From contig CAZHYV010000003.1 of assembly GCA_964537055.1 (NCBI GenBank), forward strand, positions 62,001 through 126,000: DNA of 64,000 nt, written 5' to 3'. The notes below the pieces were generated by a model that saw nothing but the letters and a program-made list of their open reading frames with translations, made no database searches and was not told where the DNA came from. Below, one piece after another: positions 1 to 8,800 of this stretch; position 1 is the stretch's first letter, and every line of letters begins with the position of its first letter. This DNA comes from CAZHYV01 sp964537055 (GTDB lineage Bacteria > Myxococcota_A > Polyangia > Palsa-1104 > JAEUJZ01). Position numbers and translations under genes: made by a program.

Positions 1-634
1 TAGAACGCACCCGTTCACTAAGATACTTTGCCACTTTTTGAAAAAAGGCCTGAAGCTCTAGGGATTGTAGCTGCTGACATATCTCCTCAAATCGGTCAAT
101 CTTCACCTGTAAGAGAGATAGAGAGCAGAGGGAAACAAAAGAAGCATCTTTTTTCCGTCTATTCAAAAGTTTGCGATATTTTTCAATCTCCCATTCTAGC
201 AGATGCTTCAGGTAGCTTGATTGATAGATACCAGTAAGCATATTTTTTTGAGTGAACCTATAGAGCTCTGTCGAGATTTTTGATGGCTTGAGTTTCTCGG
301 TGCCGAACTCAAAAGCAAACCTGCCTATCTGGGTCATTTCCTTATTCTCGGGAGATTGTTTTTGTGTGATGATCCCGTGGACTCGTGTACCCGTATGGCT
401 TGCTAAATCTTCCCAAGAGAAATAGCCATGTCGAAATAAGATCTGAAAGGTGGGCTTTTTGATGGAAGGCTCTGCTTTTGGAAAGGTCTCTTCAGGCAAA
501 TGTCCGATACGAACCCCTTGGGTGGATACTTCATAGTGACAAGCATTTCTAGATAGAGTGGGATCGGCTGAGTGAGAAACAATTAAAAATGAATTTACCG
601 AGTCTTCGTCAGGATTGTCGATAAGAATTTGCAT
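1..634 (-). CDS. FHA-GGDEF protein, degenerate, runs off left edge
   Basis: The frame is open from an ATG at 634 to the window edge (211 codons), and a TAG lies two codons upstream of that ATG, so the start is bounded. The N-terminal ~105 residues align by eye with the FHA domains of the two other FHA-GGDEF proteins in this window, including the end of the domain (TQIGRFAFEFG here, LQIGSLGFEFC in the gene at 15430). After a short linker comes the start of a GGDEF domain: MLTGIYQSSYL corresponds to the usual LTGLYNRRYL, and VKIDRFEEI to LDIDHFKxIN. Several normally conserved residues are changed, including the NR pair and the first metal-binding Asp. The GGDEF motif itself would lie beyond the edge. 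Diguanylate cyclase activity is therefore doubtful; it could be a c-di-GMP or phosphothreonine receptor. The fold assignment is fairly sure, the function is not. Confidence 0.7.
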   Translation of the reverse strand, partial: MQILIDNPDEDSVNSFLIVSHSADPTLSRNACHYEVSTQGVRIGHLPEETFPKAEPSIKKPTFQILFRHGYFSWEDLASHTGTRVHGIITQKQSPENKEMTQIGRFAFEFGTEKLKPSKISTELYRFTQKNMLTGIYQSSYLKHLLEWEIEKYRKLLNRRKKDASFVSLCSLSLLQVKIDRFEEICQQLQSLELQAFFQKVAKYLSERVRS

Positions 635-847
635 GGGCTAAGGCTTCAATAACATATTGTCGAGAATAGGCAAGCGAAAATCTATGCATCTTTAAGAAAT
701 TCCTTTTTTGTTAATTTCTTCATAGTTCGTTCCCGCCATATTTGGTCTACTCGCTTCTTTTATTGTTCCGTTCACTTCCCTTCATAGAAGTTCTTTTCTT
801 TCCTGTAAAGATTTGACTTCCTTCTCATTTTCTATGAGAAACAACGT

Positions 848-1657
848 ATGGAACATAAAATCACCCACGAACGAATTACACTTAAGGTACAAGATGGACT
901 TCCTTCTCAACCCATGGGAGCTTATCTCGCCTATCCCTCTGAAAAAGGCCATTACCCAGGAATCTTGTTATTTATGGAGGTATTTGGGATTAACAGCCAT
1001 ATCCAAGATGTAGCAAACCGGATTGCCAGACAAGGGTATGTGGTGCTTGCTCCAGATTATTTTCACCGAGTCGCCCCAGGGATCGAGCTTACCTATGATC
1101 AAAAGGGCCTCGATGTAGGACTTCCTCTGATTGGGAAATTAAAACGAAATGAACTGGCTGCTGACGTGCAGGCGTCGATTTCCTACCTTCGCAGCCGGCA
1201 TGACACTACGCCTCGGTTAGGATCTATTGGGTTTTGTATCGGAGGCCACGTTGCTTATTTTGCGGCAACCCAATTCGATATTGCAGCGACGGCCTCTTTT
1301 TATGGGGGTGGACTTGCCGTGCCAGGGATGCTAGGAGAAGCCCAGCCGACCATGGATTTGGCCGAGGGAATTGCCAAACACCATGGGAAAATCTGCTGCT
1401 TTTTTGGGGGGCAGGACACGCACATTCCCAAGGAACACCGTGAGCAGATTGAACATGCTTTAAAAAAGGCGCACGTCCGCCACGAAGTGATTGTGTATCC
1501 CGAGGCCAACCACGGATTTTTCTGCGATCAACGAGCGGCGTTTCACGAGGCTTCTCGGAATGATGCGTGGAATCGAGTCTTGAGGCTGTTTCAAGATGAA
1601 CTAAAACGGGATGGGAGACAGACCTCTCAACCTGCGGCTGAGAAGGCTTATAGCTAA
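848..1657 (+). CDS. Dienelactone hydrolase family protein
   Basis: A 269-residue alpha/beta hydrolase of the dienelactone hydrolase (carboxymethylenebutenolidase) family. The catalytic triad can be read: Cys130 in GSIGFCIGG, Asp190 in GGQDTHIP and His222 in EANHGFF. Length and motif order fit the family, which opens lactone or ester bonds in the cytoplasm. The real substrate in non-degrader bacteria is usually unknown, and no aromatic-degradation genes are near, so a general detoxifying or esterase role is as likely as dienelactone cleavage. The ATG at 848 begins a normal family N-terminus; only a weak purine-rich stretch precedes it. It is convergent with the cyclophilin gene and appears monocistronic. 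Confidence 0.9.
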   Translation: MEHKITHERITLKVQDGLPSQPMGAYLAYPSEKGHYPGILLFMEVFGINSHIQDVANRIARQGYVVLAPDYFHRVAPGIELTYDQKGLDVGLPLIGKLKRNELAADVQASISYLRSRHDTTPRLGSIGFCIGGHVAYFAATQFDIAATASFYGGGLAVPGMLGEAQPTMDLAEGIAKHHGKICCFFGGQDTHIPKEHREQIEHALKKAHVRHEVIVYPEANHGFFCDQRAAFHEASRNDAWNRVLRLFQDELKRDGRQTSQPAAEKAYS

Positions 1658-1753
1658 GAGAGAGCCTGACAAGCATCCACAAAGCCTTTATCATGTAAGA
1701 GAGATGAAGGATGCTGCAGTAGGGTCACGCGGTAGATTTCCAGGGAAAATGCT

Positions 1754-2266
1754 TTAGTCTTTCTCCATAATCTCAATTTTTGTGATCTTTGTTCCTGGCG
1801 CTCTGGTACGGCTTGGATCGCGTTCAGGGATGGAAAGAACCACATTCATCCCTTGGCTTACTTTCCCAAAGACACTATGGCAACCATCCAGATGGGGGGT
1901 TGCCACATGTGTGATAAAGAACTGGCTCCCATTTGTGTTGGGTCCTGCATTGGCCATAGACAAAATTCCTGGGCCGGTGTGGCGGAGGGAGGGGTGAAAC
2001 TCATCTTCAAACTCGTACCCGGGTCCTCCCGCACCTGTGCCCGTGGGGTCTCCCCCTTGTGCCATAAAACCACGGATCACGCGATGAAATGTCACATTGT
2101 CATAAAACCCATCTTTTGCGAGGAACACAAAGTTGTTTACCGTTTTTGGTGCTTTGTCAGCAAAAAGTTCGATTTCAAAATTGCCAACCTCGGTGTGAAA
2201 GAGGGCGGTATACTTTTTTTTAGAATCAATACTCATCGGAGGTGATTTGGGGTATTTTTTGCTCAT
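1754..2266 (-). CDS. Peptidyl-prolyl cis-trans isomerase, cyclophilin type
   Basis: A 170-residue single-domain cyclophilin that catalyses cis-trans isomerisation of X-Pro peptide bonds. Family signatures are plain: FHRVIRGFMAQGGDP contains the catalytic Arg and the FxxxGGDP stretch; SMANAGPNTNGSQFFIT and HLDGCHSVFGKV are the other conserved blocks. There is no signal peptide, only a short charged N-terminal extension, so it should be cytoplasmic (PpiB-like). DgkA lies upstream on the same strand, 85 bp away. Cyclophilins are normally non-essential folding helpers. Confidence 0.95.
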   Translation of the reverse strand: MSKKYPKSPPMSIDSKKKYTALFHTEVGNFEIELFADKAPKTVNNFVFLAKDGFYDNVTFHRVIRGFMAQGGDPTGTGAGGPGYEFEDEFHPSLRHTGPGILSMANAGPNTNGSQFFITHVATPHLDGCHSVFGKVSQGMNVVLSIPERDPSRTRAPGTKITKIEIMEKD

Positions 2267-2351
2267 CTGGGTATTCCTTTTTTAATGAAAGAGGAATGAC
2301 TATACCGAAGGATTGGTTTTGTTGCTAGGGGGAAAGAAAACAGAAGCATAT

Positions 2352-2756
2352 TTATGAAGGAAGGGTAGGCTTCCATTTATGCCAAAGGGGTGGGCCTAAG
2401 ATAAGAATACCGATCATGATCGCAAGGATCACACTCATGAGAACAGCGGCCGCGGCGACATCCTTTCCTGTTTTTGCAAGCGGATGGATCTGAGGGGATG
2501 CAAGATCAATCCCAGCCTCAATGGCGGTATTAATGAGTTCTGTGCCTAGGACAAGACCAATCGCAAGCAAGATGATGCCCCACTCAAGAGGTTTTAGCCG
2601 TACATAAACCCCAAGACCCACAATACATAAGGTGATCACAAGATGAATGCGTAGATTGATTTGAGTTGTGAGCGCGTACTTAAATCCCGAAAAGGCATAC
2701 CGAAAAGAATCAATGCGGGTTCGGGATCGGAACGAAGAAGGGGAAGGGCCATCCAT
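2352..2756 (-). CDS. dgkA: Diacylglycerol kinase (prokaryotic, DgkA-type)
   Basis: A 134-residue integral membrane kinase that phosphorylates diacylglycerol (or undecaprenol) with ATP. It has the family pattern of an amphipathic N-terminus (RIDSFRYAFSGFKYAL) and three membrane helices. The catalytic blocks are GTELINTAIEAGIDL, with its acidic residues, and HPLAKTGKDVAAAAV, the family signature. Length is typical. It would recycle diacylglycerol from membrane lipid turnover or supply undecaprenyl phosphate; the sequence does not tell which. It precedes the cyclophilin gene on the same strand. Confidence 0.93.
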   Translation of the reverse strand: MDGPSPSSFRSRTRIDSFRYAFSGFKYALTTQINLRIHLVITLCIVGLGVYVRLKPLEWGIILLAIGLVLGTELINTAIEAGIDLASPQIHPLAKTGKDVAAAAVLMSVILAIMIGILILGPPLWHKWKPTLPS

Positions 2757-3094
2757 AGATGTTCTTTATACGATAGCAGTAAAAGATAGGGAAGACGTAT
2801 AGGTCTTTGCATCCTAGCAAAGAGTCTTAGGCAGGCACGCAACCGGCATCATAGAGGGCTGCATACATTCTGTATCTTGTTGATTTCTCTTTGAAAACCG
2901 GGAACTTTGAAAATCCTTAATTTATGAAGTTGATCTTCGTTAAAATCTACGTTAATCCCATAACCATCCATTAGATCGCAGTGGAGATCTTTTCACCCAC
3001 TCTGTTAGAGAAGCAAAGGAGCACAGAATCAGCTCTGCTCTTCCTTGTTTTTCTTTAAGTAGGTTTTATATTAATACCGTTCAAAGGAGTCCGC
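2757..3094. other. Intergenic region upstream of nrdA
   Basis: About 340 bases separate the divergent dgkA and nrdA genes. I see no convincing ORF and no clear pair of NrdR boxes. The region ends in a good ribosome-binding site (AAAGGAG, 7 bases before the nrdA ATG). The one structural element is a hairpin about 55 bases before the start codon, listed separately. Confidence 0.5.
3019..3056 (+). terminator. Hairpin plus T-rich tract in nrdA leader (possible attenuator)
   Basis: GAGCACAG at 3019-3026 pairs with CTCTGCTC at 3033-3040 (one mismatch) around a six-base loop, and a T-rich stretch follows to 3056. It lies on the coding strand between the likely promoter region and the nrdA start, so it could act as a leader terminator or attenuator. 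The T tract is interrupted by C and G, which makes it a weak intrinsic terminator. Confidence 0.3.
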
Positions 3095-5569
3095 ATGTTC
3101 ACCGATACTCGAGACGAGTCACTATTGGCAGCTTCTACCGCACAGGATCAATCAGAAGATCCATTCATGAATGGAAGTGATTCCGATTATGTTCCCACAA
3201 CCATGCGAGTTCGAAAACGAAACGGTACCTATGAACCTGTGGACGTGAACAAAATTGTGCGCGCCGTGGGCAGATGTTGCGTTGGTCTAAAAGATGTAGA
3301 TGCCTTGCGGGTTGCCACAAAAACGATTAGCGGTCTTTACGATGGTGCCACCACGCAAGAGCTTGATCGGTTGTCGATCCAGACAGCAGCAGCGCTCATC
3401 GTTGAAGAGACTGAGTATTCCCGGCTAGCTGCACGGCTGCTAAGCACTTACATTTACAAAGAAGTTGCAAATCAAGAGATTCACTCGTTTTCTCAATCGA
3501 TCCAGGCAGGGATGCAGCACGGATTGATAGCGCCACGGTTGGCTTCCTTTGTTAGTAAAAATAGCCGGAAACTGAATGATGTTGTGGATCAGACAAGAGA
3601 CCAGCTCTTTGAATATTTTGGTCTTCGCACTGTGTACGACCGGTACTTGCTCCGCCATCCTCAAACCCGACAGGTCATTGAAACCCCACAGCATTTTTTC
3701 TTGCGTATCGCCTGTGCTCTTTCAGATAACGTGAAGACGGCCATTGCGCTATACGAGCTCTTTTCTTCGCTTGAATACCTTCCTAGTTCTCCTACCCTGT
3801 TTAACTCTGGCACAAGGCACGAACAGCTGTCGTCCTGCTTCCTGCTAGATTCCCCTACCGATGACCTGACCAGCATCTATCAGAAGTACACCGATGTAGC
3901 CATGCTGTCGAAGTTTTCTGGAGGAATTGGAATTGGGTACCATCGTGTCCGATCGGAGGGATCACTGATAGCATCGACCAACGGGTACTCAAGTGGAATT
4001 GTTCCCTGGTTAAAGACGCTCGATTCTTCGGTGTCCGCAGTCAACCAAGGCGGACGGCGGAAAGGCGCCTGTTGTGTTTATCTAGAGACGTGGCACGCAG
4101 ACATCGAAAGCTTCTTAGAGCTTAGAGACAATACAGGAGACGAAGCACGGAGAACGCATAACCTAAACTTGGCAAACTGGGTGCCGGATTTATTCATGAG
4201 GAGGGTTGAAAAGGACCAGGATTGGTCTTTGTTTGATCCAAAGACGGTGCCTATGTTACCAGACCTTTATGGAAAAGCCTTCGAAGATGCCTATGTCCAA
4301 GCGGAACAGCAGGGTCTAGCAGTAAAAACCATGAAGGCCCGTGAGCTTTATGCTCGAATCATGAAAACATTAGCGCAGACAGGCAACGGGTGGATGACAT
4401 TTAAAGATGCCTCCAACCTGAAATGCAACCAGACAGCAAAGCCTGAGAATGTGGTCCACCTTTCGAACCTGTGTACTGAGATTATTGAGGTCACCTCCGA
4501 TAAAGAGACCGCAGTTTGTAACCTGGGGTCTCTTAACCTCAGCAGATACCTCAGTCAGGGGACGTTTGACTTTAAGAAGTTGGCACACAACGTGGATTTG
4601 GCCATTCGTCAACTGGATCGTGTCATTGACCTGAACTTTTACCCGATTCCCCAGGCAGCCGCTTCTAACCAAAGATGGCGGCCTGTGGGTCTAGGCTTAA
4701 TGGGGCTCCAGGATGTATTCTTCCAATTGAGGCTTCCTTTTGACGCGCCTGAAGCAAGAGCATTATCGAAGAAAATTCAGGAAGAAATCTACTATGCTGC
4801 ACTATCGACCTCAGCTGCTTTGGCCGAAGAGCAGGGCGCCCATCCTTCTTTTGCAGAAACACGGGCCGCGCAAGGAGAGCTTCAGTTTGACGCTTGGGGT
4901 GTCGTGCCCGAAGATACCAAACGTTGGGATGCATTGCGTGACCGAATCAAAAAGCATGGGCTGCGCAATTCGCTAATGCTTGCCATTGCACCGACAGCGA
5001 CCATTGCCTCGATCGCAGGCTGTTACGAGTGTATCGAACCACAGGTTTCAAACCTGTTTAAACGAGAAACCCTTTCGGGCGAGTTTTTGCAGGTCAACCG
5101 GTACCTCGTTGCAGACTTAAAGAAGTTGGGTCTTTGGAACGAGGCGACCAGGCTCGCACTCAAAAACCTATCAGGTTCTGTTCAGGCGATGAAAGAGCTG
5201 CCCGAGGACCTGCGAGCCATTTATCGCACCGCATGGGAAATCCCGATGCGATCGCTGATTGATATGGCGGCCGATCGAGGAGCCTTCCTGGATCAAAGCC
5301 AGTCGCTGAACCTATTTATGGAAAGCCCCAGCATTGGGGCCTTATCTTCCATGTATTTCTATGCTTGGCAAAAGGGCCTTAAGACCACATATTATCTCCG
5401 CTCGCGTCCAGCAACGGAAATTGCTAAGACGACAGCATCCGCGCCTGCCTTGGCCTCGGTAGCCCCATCGATAGGACCGGGAACGCAAACTTCGGCAGCG
5501 GAGTTTAGTCCCGCAGATGCAATTGCGTGCTCGCTAGAAAACCCCGAAAGTTGCGAGGCCTGCCAATAA
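3095..5569 (+). CDS. nrdA: Ribonucleoside-diphosphate reductase, alpha subunit (class I)
   Basis: 824 residues; reduces ribonucleoside diphosphates to deoxy forms together with NrdB. An ATP-cone regulatory domain occupies about residues 34-125 (starting TMRVRKRNGTYEPVDV). The catalytic barrel follows, with the SCFLLD cysteine block, the CNLGSLNLSRYL loop containing the thiyl-radical cysteine region (LSNLCTEI before it), and PTATIASIAG near the C-terminal third. The tail ends in a Cys-rich segment (SCEACQ) of the type that re-reduces the active site through thioredoxin or glutaredoxin. An Ala/Pro/Thr-rich linker of ~40 residues precedes that tail. The start is supported by AAAGGAG seven bases upstream. 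nrdB follows on the same strand after ~120 bases. Confidence 0.97.
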   Translation: MFTDTRDESLLAASTAQDQSEDPFMNGSDSDYVPTTMRVRKRNGTYEPVDVNKIVRAVGRCCVGLKDVDALRVATKTISGLYDGATTQELDRLSIQTAAALIVEETEYSRLAARLLSTYIYKEVANQEIHSFSQSIQAGMQHGLIAPRLASFVSKNSRKLNDVVDQTRDQLFEYFGLRTVYDRYLLRHPQTRQVIETPQHFFLRIACALSDNVKTAIALYELFSSLEYLPSSPTLFNSGTRHEQLSSCFLLDSPTDDLTSIYQKYTDVAMLSKFSGGIGIGYHRVRSEGSLIASTNGYSSGIVPWLKTLDSSVSAVNQGGRRKGACCVYLETWHADIESFLELRDNTGDEARRTHNLNLANWVPDLFMRRVEKDQDWSLFDPKTVPMLPDLYGKAFEDAYVQAEQQGLAVKTMKARELYARIMKTLAQTGNGWMTFKDASNLKCNQTAKPENVVHLSNLCTEIIEVTSDKETAVCNLGSLNLSRYLSQGTFDFKKLAHNVDLAIRQLDRVIDLNFYPIPQAAASNQRWRPVGLGLMGLQDVFFQLRLPFDAPEARALSKKIQEEIYYAALSTSAALAEEQGAHPSFAETRAAQGELQFDAWGVVPEDTKRWDALRDRIKKHGLRNSLMLAIAPTATIASIAGCYECIEPQVSNLFKRETLSGEFLQVNRYLVADLKKLGLWNEATRLALKNLSGSVQAMKELPEDLRAIYRTAWEIPMRSLIDMAADRGAFLDQSQSLNLFMESPSIGALSSMYFYAWQKGLKTTYYLRSRPATEIAKTTASAPALASVAPSIGPGTQTSAAEFSPADAIACSLENPESCEACQ

Positions 5570-5692
5570 TGTTCTTTAGCGGCCACGTTTCATGGTAGGA
5601 TGCTTGCAAAGAAGGAAAACGCAGACTGCGTGGTACGAAAAGAGGGCTCGTATTGCGCGGAATTCATCCTCATTTTTGTAAGGCAAAGAAGA

Positions 5693-6730
5693 ATGTTTCC
5701 TAAATACGCCCTCCCAAGTGAGTACGAAGCCATGCTGCTAGATCCTGGTTTAAAGCTGACATTACGGCCTATGGGCTATCCCCTCTTTTACGAGATGTAC
5801 CGAGATGCCATCAAAAATACATGGACGGTGGAAGAGGTCGATTTTTCAACAGACCTTTTGGATCTGAAAAATAAGATGACCCCTGCGGATCGCCACCTGA
5901 TCCATCGGCTGGTCGCCTTTTTTGCTACTGGGGATACCATTGTCGCTAATAACCTCGTGCTCAACTTATATAAGCACATTAATGCTCCGGAAGCGCGGAT
6001 GTATTTGTCCCGCCAACTGTACGAAGAGGCGCTACACATCCAGTTCTATCTAACGCTGCTAGATAGCTATCTGCCCGACCCTGAAGATCGAGAAAAAGCC
6101 TTTGCTGCGGTGGATAACATTCCTTCGATTCGCACCAAGGCCCAATTTTGCCTCAAATGGATGGACTCGATCCATCAACTTGAGTCGTTGAAAACAGCTG
6201 CTGATCGTCGCCAATTTGTACTAAATCTTATTTGCTTTGCTGCCTGTATCGAGGGTTTGTTCTTCTTTGCCGCGTTTGCATATGTGTATTTCCTCCGTTC
6301 TCGTGGACTCCTTCATGGGCTTGCCACTGGGACCAACTGGGTCTTTCGCGACGAGAGCATGCACATGAGTTTTGCGTTCCAGGTGGTACAGATTGTTCGC
6401 CAGGAAGAGCCCGGTCTGTTTGATGCCCAGATGGCACAAGACATCACCAAGATGATTGAAGAAGCGGTTGAGTGCGAGACCCAGTTTGCGCACGACCTGC
6501 TCAGCCAAGGTGTGGTGGGGCTTTCTACAAAGGATATGAGGCAATACCTAGGTTTTATCGCTGACCAGCGTCTGACCATGCTGGGTCTTCCTAAACGGTA
6601 CAACGTCAAGAACCCGTTCCCCTTTATGGAGCTACAGGACGTCCGTGAGCTGACCAACTTCTTCGAGAGACGCGTCTCAGCCTACCAGGTTGGGGTGCAG
6701 GGAGAAGTGGATTTAAACGCAGCGTTTTAG
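5693..6730 (+). CDS. nrdB: Ribonucleoside-diphosphate reductase, beta subunit (class I)
   Basis: A 345-residue ferritin-like radical-generating subunit. I chose the ATG at 5693 because MFPKYALPSEYE is a normal family N-terminus preceded by an AGAAG ribosome-binding site; the frame stays open upstream to 5600 but that stretch looks non-coding. Metal ligands visible by family alignment include Asp81 (ATGDTIVANN), Glu112 and His115 (EEALH). Tyr119 lies four residues after His115, the position of Tyr122 in E. coli NrdB. This argues for a tyrosyl-radical enzyme rather than the Phe-containing Mn/Fe class Ic type. It forms the holoenzyme with the upstream NrdA. Confidence 0.95.
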   Translation: MFPKYALPSEYEAMLLDPGLKLTLRPMGYPLFYEMYRDAIKNTWTVEEVDFSTDLLDLKNKMTPADRHLIHRLVAFFATGDTIVANNLVLNLYKHINAPEARMYLSRQLYEEALHIQFYLTLLDSYLPDPEDREKAFAAVDNIPSIRTKAQFCLKWMDSIHQLESLKTAADRRQFVLNLICFAACIEGLFFFAAFAYVYFLRSRGLLHGLATGTNWVFRDESMHMSFAFQVVQIVRQEEPGLFDAQMAQDITKMIEEAVECETQFAHDLLSQGVVGLSTKDMRQYLGFIADQRLTMLGLPKRYNVKNPFPFMELQDVRELTNFFERRVSAYQVGVQGEVDLNAAF

Positions 6731-6829
6731 GGAGGCAAGAGCGAAGTTAGATGGGGCTACTCTGCATAGTTCAATAGATAACCGCCAAACCATTTGGATG
6801 GGGTAGTTTCTGATAGAAGCATTAGGTCT

Positions 6830-6997
6830 CTAAGAAGCGTCTTGCCCTTCAAATAGGTCTAAAAGGTCTTTAGGGAGTAGATCAAAAAAACTCTCTAGAA
6901 TAACTCCTTCCCCTTTTGCTATATCTAGGTGCCGTGGCTTTACCACCAAAAGCTTAGACAAGAAATGGTCTTCAGGTATGGGAACTTCTTTTCTCAT
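6830..6997 (-). pseudogene. Probable gene remnant in the nrdB-ogt gap
   Basis: The 434-base gap between nrdB and ogt (6731-7164) has no full gene. On the minus strand a 55-codon frame from an ATG at 6997 has protein-like composition (EVPIPEDHFL, VVKPRHLDIA, FFDLLPKDLLDLFEG) and stays open upstream of that ATG for about another 16 codons. A neighbouring frame upstream also looks coding (HPKRGIVEIEFSLLPY) but is broken by a TGA. Together they resemble an old frameshifted gene. There is no ribosome-binding site. I do not recognise the family. Confidence 0.25.
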
Positions 6998-7164
6998 AAG
7001 GATAGGCACACAAGAATCTACTAAAATAGGAATATGGGAGCAAGGAGAATTCTATTTCTACAATTCCACGTTTAGGATGTCACGCCATCATAGAAAATGT
7101 GGAGATAGGTACATTAGACCGCATTCTTTGAATGCATTCATTGGTCACATCCGTGCTTATTTTT

Positions 7165-7686
7165 TTATAAGTTGATCCCCTCAAGTGCTAACAATTTCTT
7201 CTTCGTATCAATTCCCCCATAGGCAGAGAACCCTCCAATTTTTCCACCAGAGGCAAAAACCCGATGGCACGGAATAAGAATTGGGTAGGGGTTCTTCCCA
7301 AGGGCTTGTCCCACGGCGCGTGAAGCGAGCGGAGAACCAGCTTCCCTAGCAAGCTCGCCATAGCTAATTGTTGTTCCAAAAGGAATGTTTCTTGCGGCAA
7401 GCAGCACCCTCTGGTGAAAAGCGGGCAGAGCAGACAAAACAAGTGGGACCTTAAAGAAGTCGTGCGGCTTCCCTTGAAAATAACGTGTAAGTTCGTCGAG
7501 GTAGGATTGAATGCGAGGAAAAGGCCTTGCAGGTTGTGCCGTTGGATGCAGGAATGAAAGCTCGGTCAGGGTGGCCTCGCGGCTCTCCAAAGGGAGGTGG
7601 ATCCGCAAGAGAGCCTGCTCGGTAAATACAACCCCCATGCACCCAAGGGGTGTGTCGACATCGGTTAGATAGACCTGGTTTTCCAT
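7165..7686 (-). CDS. ogt: Methylated-DNA-[protein]-cysteine S-methyltransferase
   Basis: A 173-residue suicide repair protein that takes alkyl groups from O6-alkylguanine onto its own cysteine. The active-site block IPCHRVFASGGKIGGFSAYGG is intact (split here: IPCHRV then GGKIGGFSAYGG), and the preceding DNA-binding helix region (GTTISYGELAREAGSP, ASRAVGQALGKNPYPI) is standard. An N-terminal ribonuclease-H-like domain of ~80 residues is present. The ATG at 7686 is preceded by AAGGG at good spacing; the frame remains open upstream to 7815 but that extension does not look like protein. It is divergent from the GFA gene. Confidence 0.93.
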   Translation of the reverse strand: MENQVYLTDVDTPLGCMGVVFTEQALLRIHLPLESREATLTELSFLHPTAQPARPFPRIQSYLDELTRYFQGKPHDFFKVPLVLSALPAFHQRVLLAARNIPFGTTISYGELAREAGSPLASRAVGQALGKNPYPILIPCHRVFASGGKIGGFSAYGGIDTKKKLLALEGINL

Positions 7687-7874
7687 GATGCCCTTACTGT
7701 ACAAAAGATTGATTCTTCGGCAAGCAATTTTCGAACCACATTCAAGCTCATCTGGCATGCATAACATATCTAATCGCCTCCATAGTACATCTGACTGTAT
7801 GCACTTTTCCTTCAACCTCTACCTCAACGTTCATTTTCCTTGCACATCCCCAAGGAGTCATTTACAAAGAAGCT

Positions 7875-8234
7875 ATGTCCGAAATCAAAACATACCAAGG
7901 GTCCTGCCACTGCGGCAAAGTAAGCTATGAAGTAACCACAGATTTCAGCCAGGTGATTTCCTGCAATTGCTCTATCTGCACAAAGAAGGGATATATGCTC
8001 ACTTTTGTGCCTAAGGCGAAATTTCAACTTCTCTCCGGAAAGTCAGACCTCTCTGATTATCAGTTTGGAAGCAAACGGATTCACCATCAGTTCTGCTCCC
8101 ACTGCGGTGTTTCTCCGTTTGGAAGAGGAACTTCTCCTCAAGGGGAGGAAACATTTGCGGTCAACCTTCGATGTGTAGAGGGGGTTGATCTTTCGAAACT
8201 GACCGTTACTCCTTTTGATGGGAAGAGTCTGTAA
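7875..8234 (+). CDS. GFA / CENP-V family zinc protein
   Basis: A 119-residue protein of the glutathione-dependent formaldehyde-activating (GFA/CENP-V) fold. Zinc-binding cysteines are in the expected places: CHCGKVSYEV near the N-terminus, CNCSICTKKG in the middle and FCSHCGVSPFG later. Family members bind two zinc ions; only some act on S-hydroxymethyl-glutathione, and most have no known substrate, so no specific reaction is claimed. Length is normal. An AAGAAG motif lies before the ATG. It is divergent from ogt, with 188 bases between the starts. Confidence 0.88.
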   Translation: MSEIKTYQGSCHCGKVSYEVTTDFSQVISCNCSICTKKGYMLTFVPKAKFQLLSGKSDLSDYQFGSKRIHHQFCSHCGVSPFGRGTSPQGEETFAVNLRCVEGVDLSKLTVTPFDGKSL

Positions 8235-8379
8235 ACATAAAAAAGCTTTTTTACCTATCCCCTAAGTCCTCGCGATCCTTTTCGCTCTCATCCCTTCCGC
8301 CATTGTTAGGATTGAAATCTCTTTAGTTCTGCAACTTAAAAATCCATAACCCTCTTTGGGATTGCCCTTTGGTATACCC

Positions 8380-8407
8380 TTGACACCTAATAGATCGAAT
8401 CTATGTT
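8380..8407 (+). promoter_or_regulatory. Candidate sigma-70 promoter for the small protein at 8464
   Basis: A perfect TTGACA at 8380-8385 is followed, after 16 bases, by TATGTT at 8402-8407. It would start transcription near 8414, about 50 bases before the ATG at 8464. The -35 match is strong and the -10 match moderate. Confidence 0.4.
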
Positions 8408-8463
8408 GGCTACTATAGAGAGGTTGGTGTTAGCTGCCATAGGTAGGTAGAAAGGAGAGGTTT

Positions 8464-8640
8464 ATGCCGCGTGGAGATAAATCAAAATATACAGAAAAAC
8501 AAAAACGTCAGGCCGAACATATTGAAGAAGGGTACGAAGAAAAAGGGGTCCCTAAAAAGACTGCTGAGAGAATTGCCTGGGCTACGGTGAATAAAACTTC
8601 GGGAGGTGGGCGAAAATCAAGATCTGAGATTAAAACCTAA
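8464..8640 (+). CDS. Small highly charged conserved protein
   Basis: 58 codons starting MPRGDKSKYTEKQKRQAEH. A textbook ribosome-binding site (AAAGGAGAGG) sits six bases upstream. The protein is strongly basic and hydrophilic, with an N-terminal PRGDKSKYTxKQKRxAEHI block, a VPKKTAERIAWATVNK helix and a Gly-rich basic tail (SGGGRKSRS). I recognise the pattern as a widespread family of ~60-residue proteobacterial proteins of unknown function, sometimes labelled plasmid-stabilisation-like; no mechanism is established. It has its own candidate promoter and no operon partners. Confidence 0.75.
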   Translation: MPRGDKSKYTEKQKRQAEHIEEGYEEKGVPKKTAERIAWATVNKTSGGGRKSRSEIKT

Positions 8641-8800
8641 GGATAGAGCAAGAAAACCAGAACCAGCGCCCGAGCTTAGCCGATATCCTCCACAAACATA
8701 TAGAAGAAACTCCATTGATTGCTTTCATTGGAATCGCATGATATAGCTAAAATGCAGTTTAACCCCTATTCATATAAATTAAATATTCTGGAGATTCATT

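Noticed and set aside
5600..5692. Upstream extension of nrdB
   Set aside because: The 31 residues do not resemble any NrdB N-terminus, and a ribosome-binding site precedes the ATG at 5693.
8239..8252. Palindrome AAAAAAGCTTTTTT after the GFA gene
   Set aside because: No loop and almost no G-C pairs, so it cannot form a stable terminator stem.
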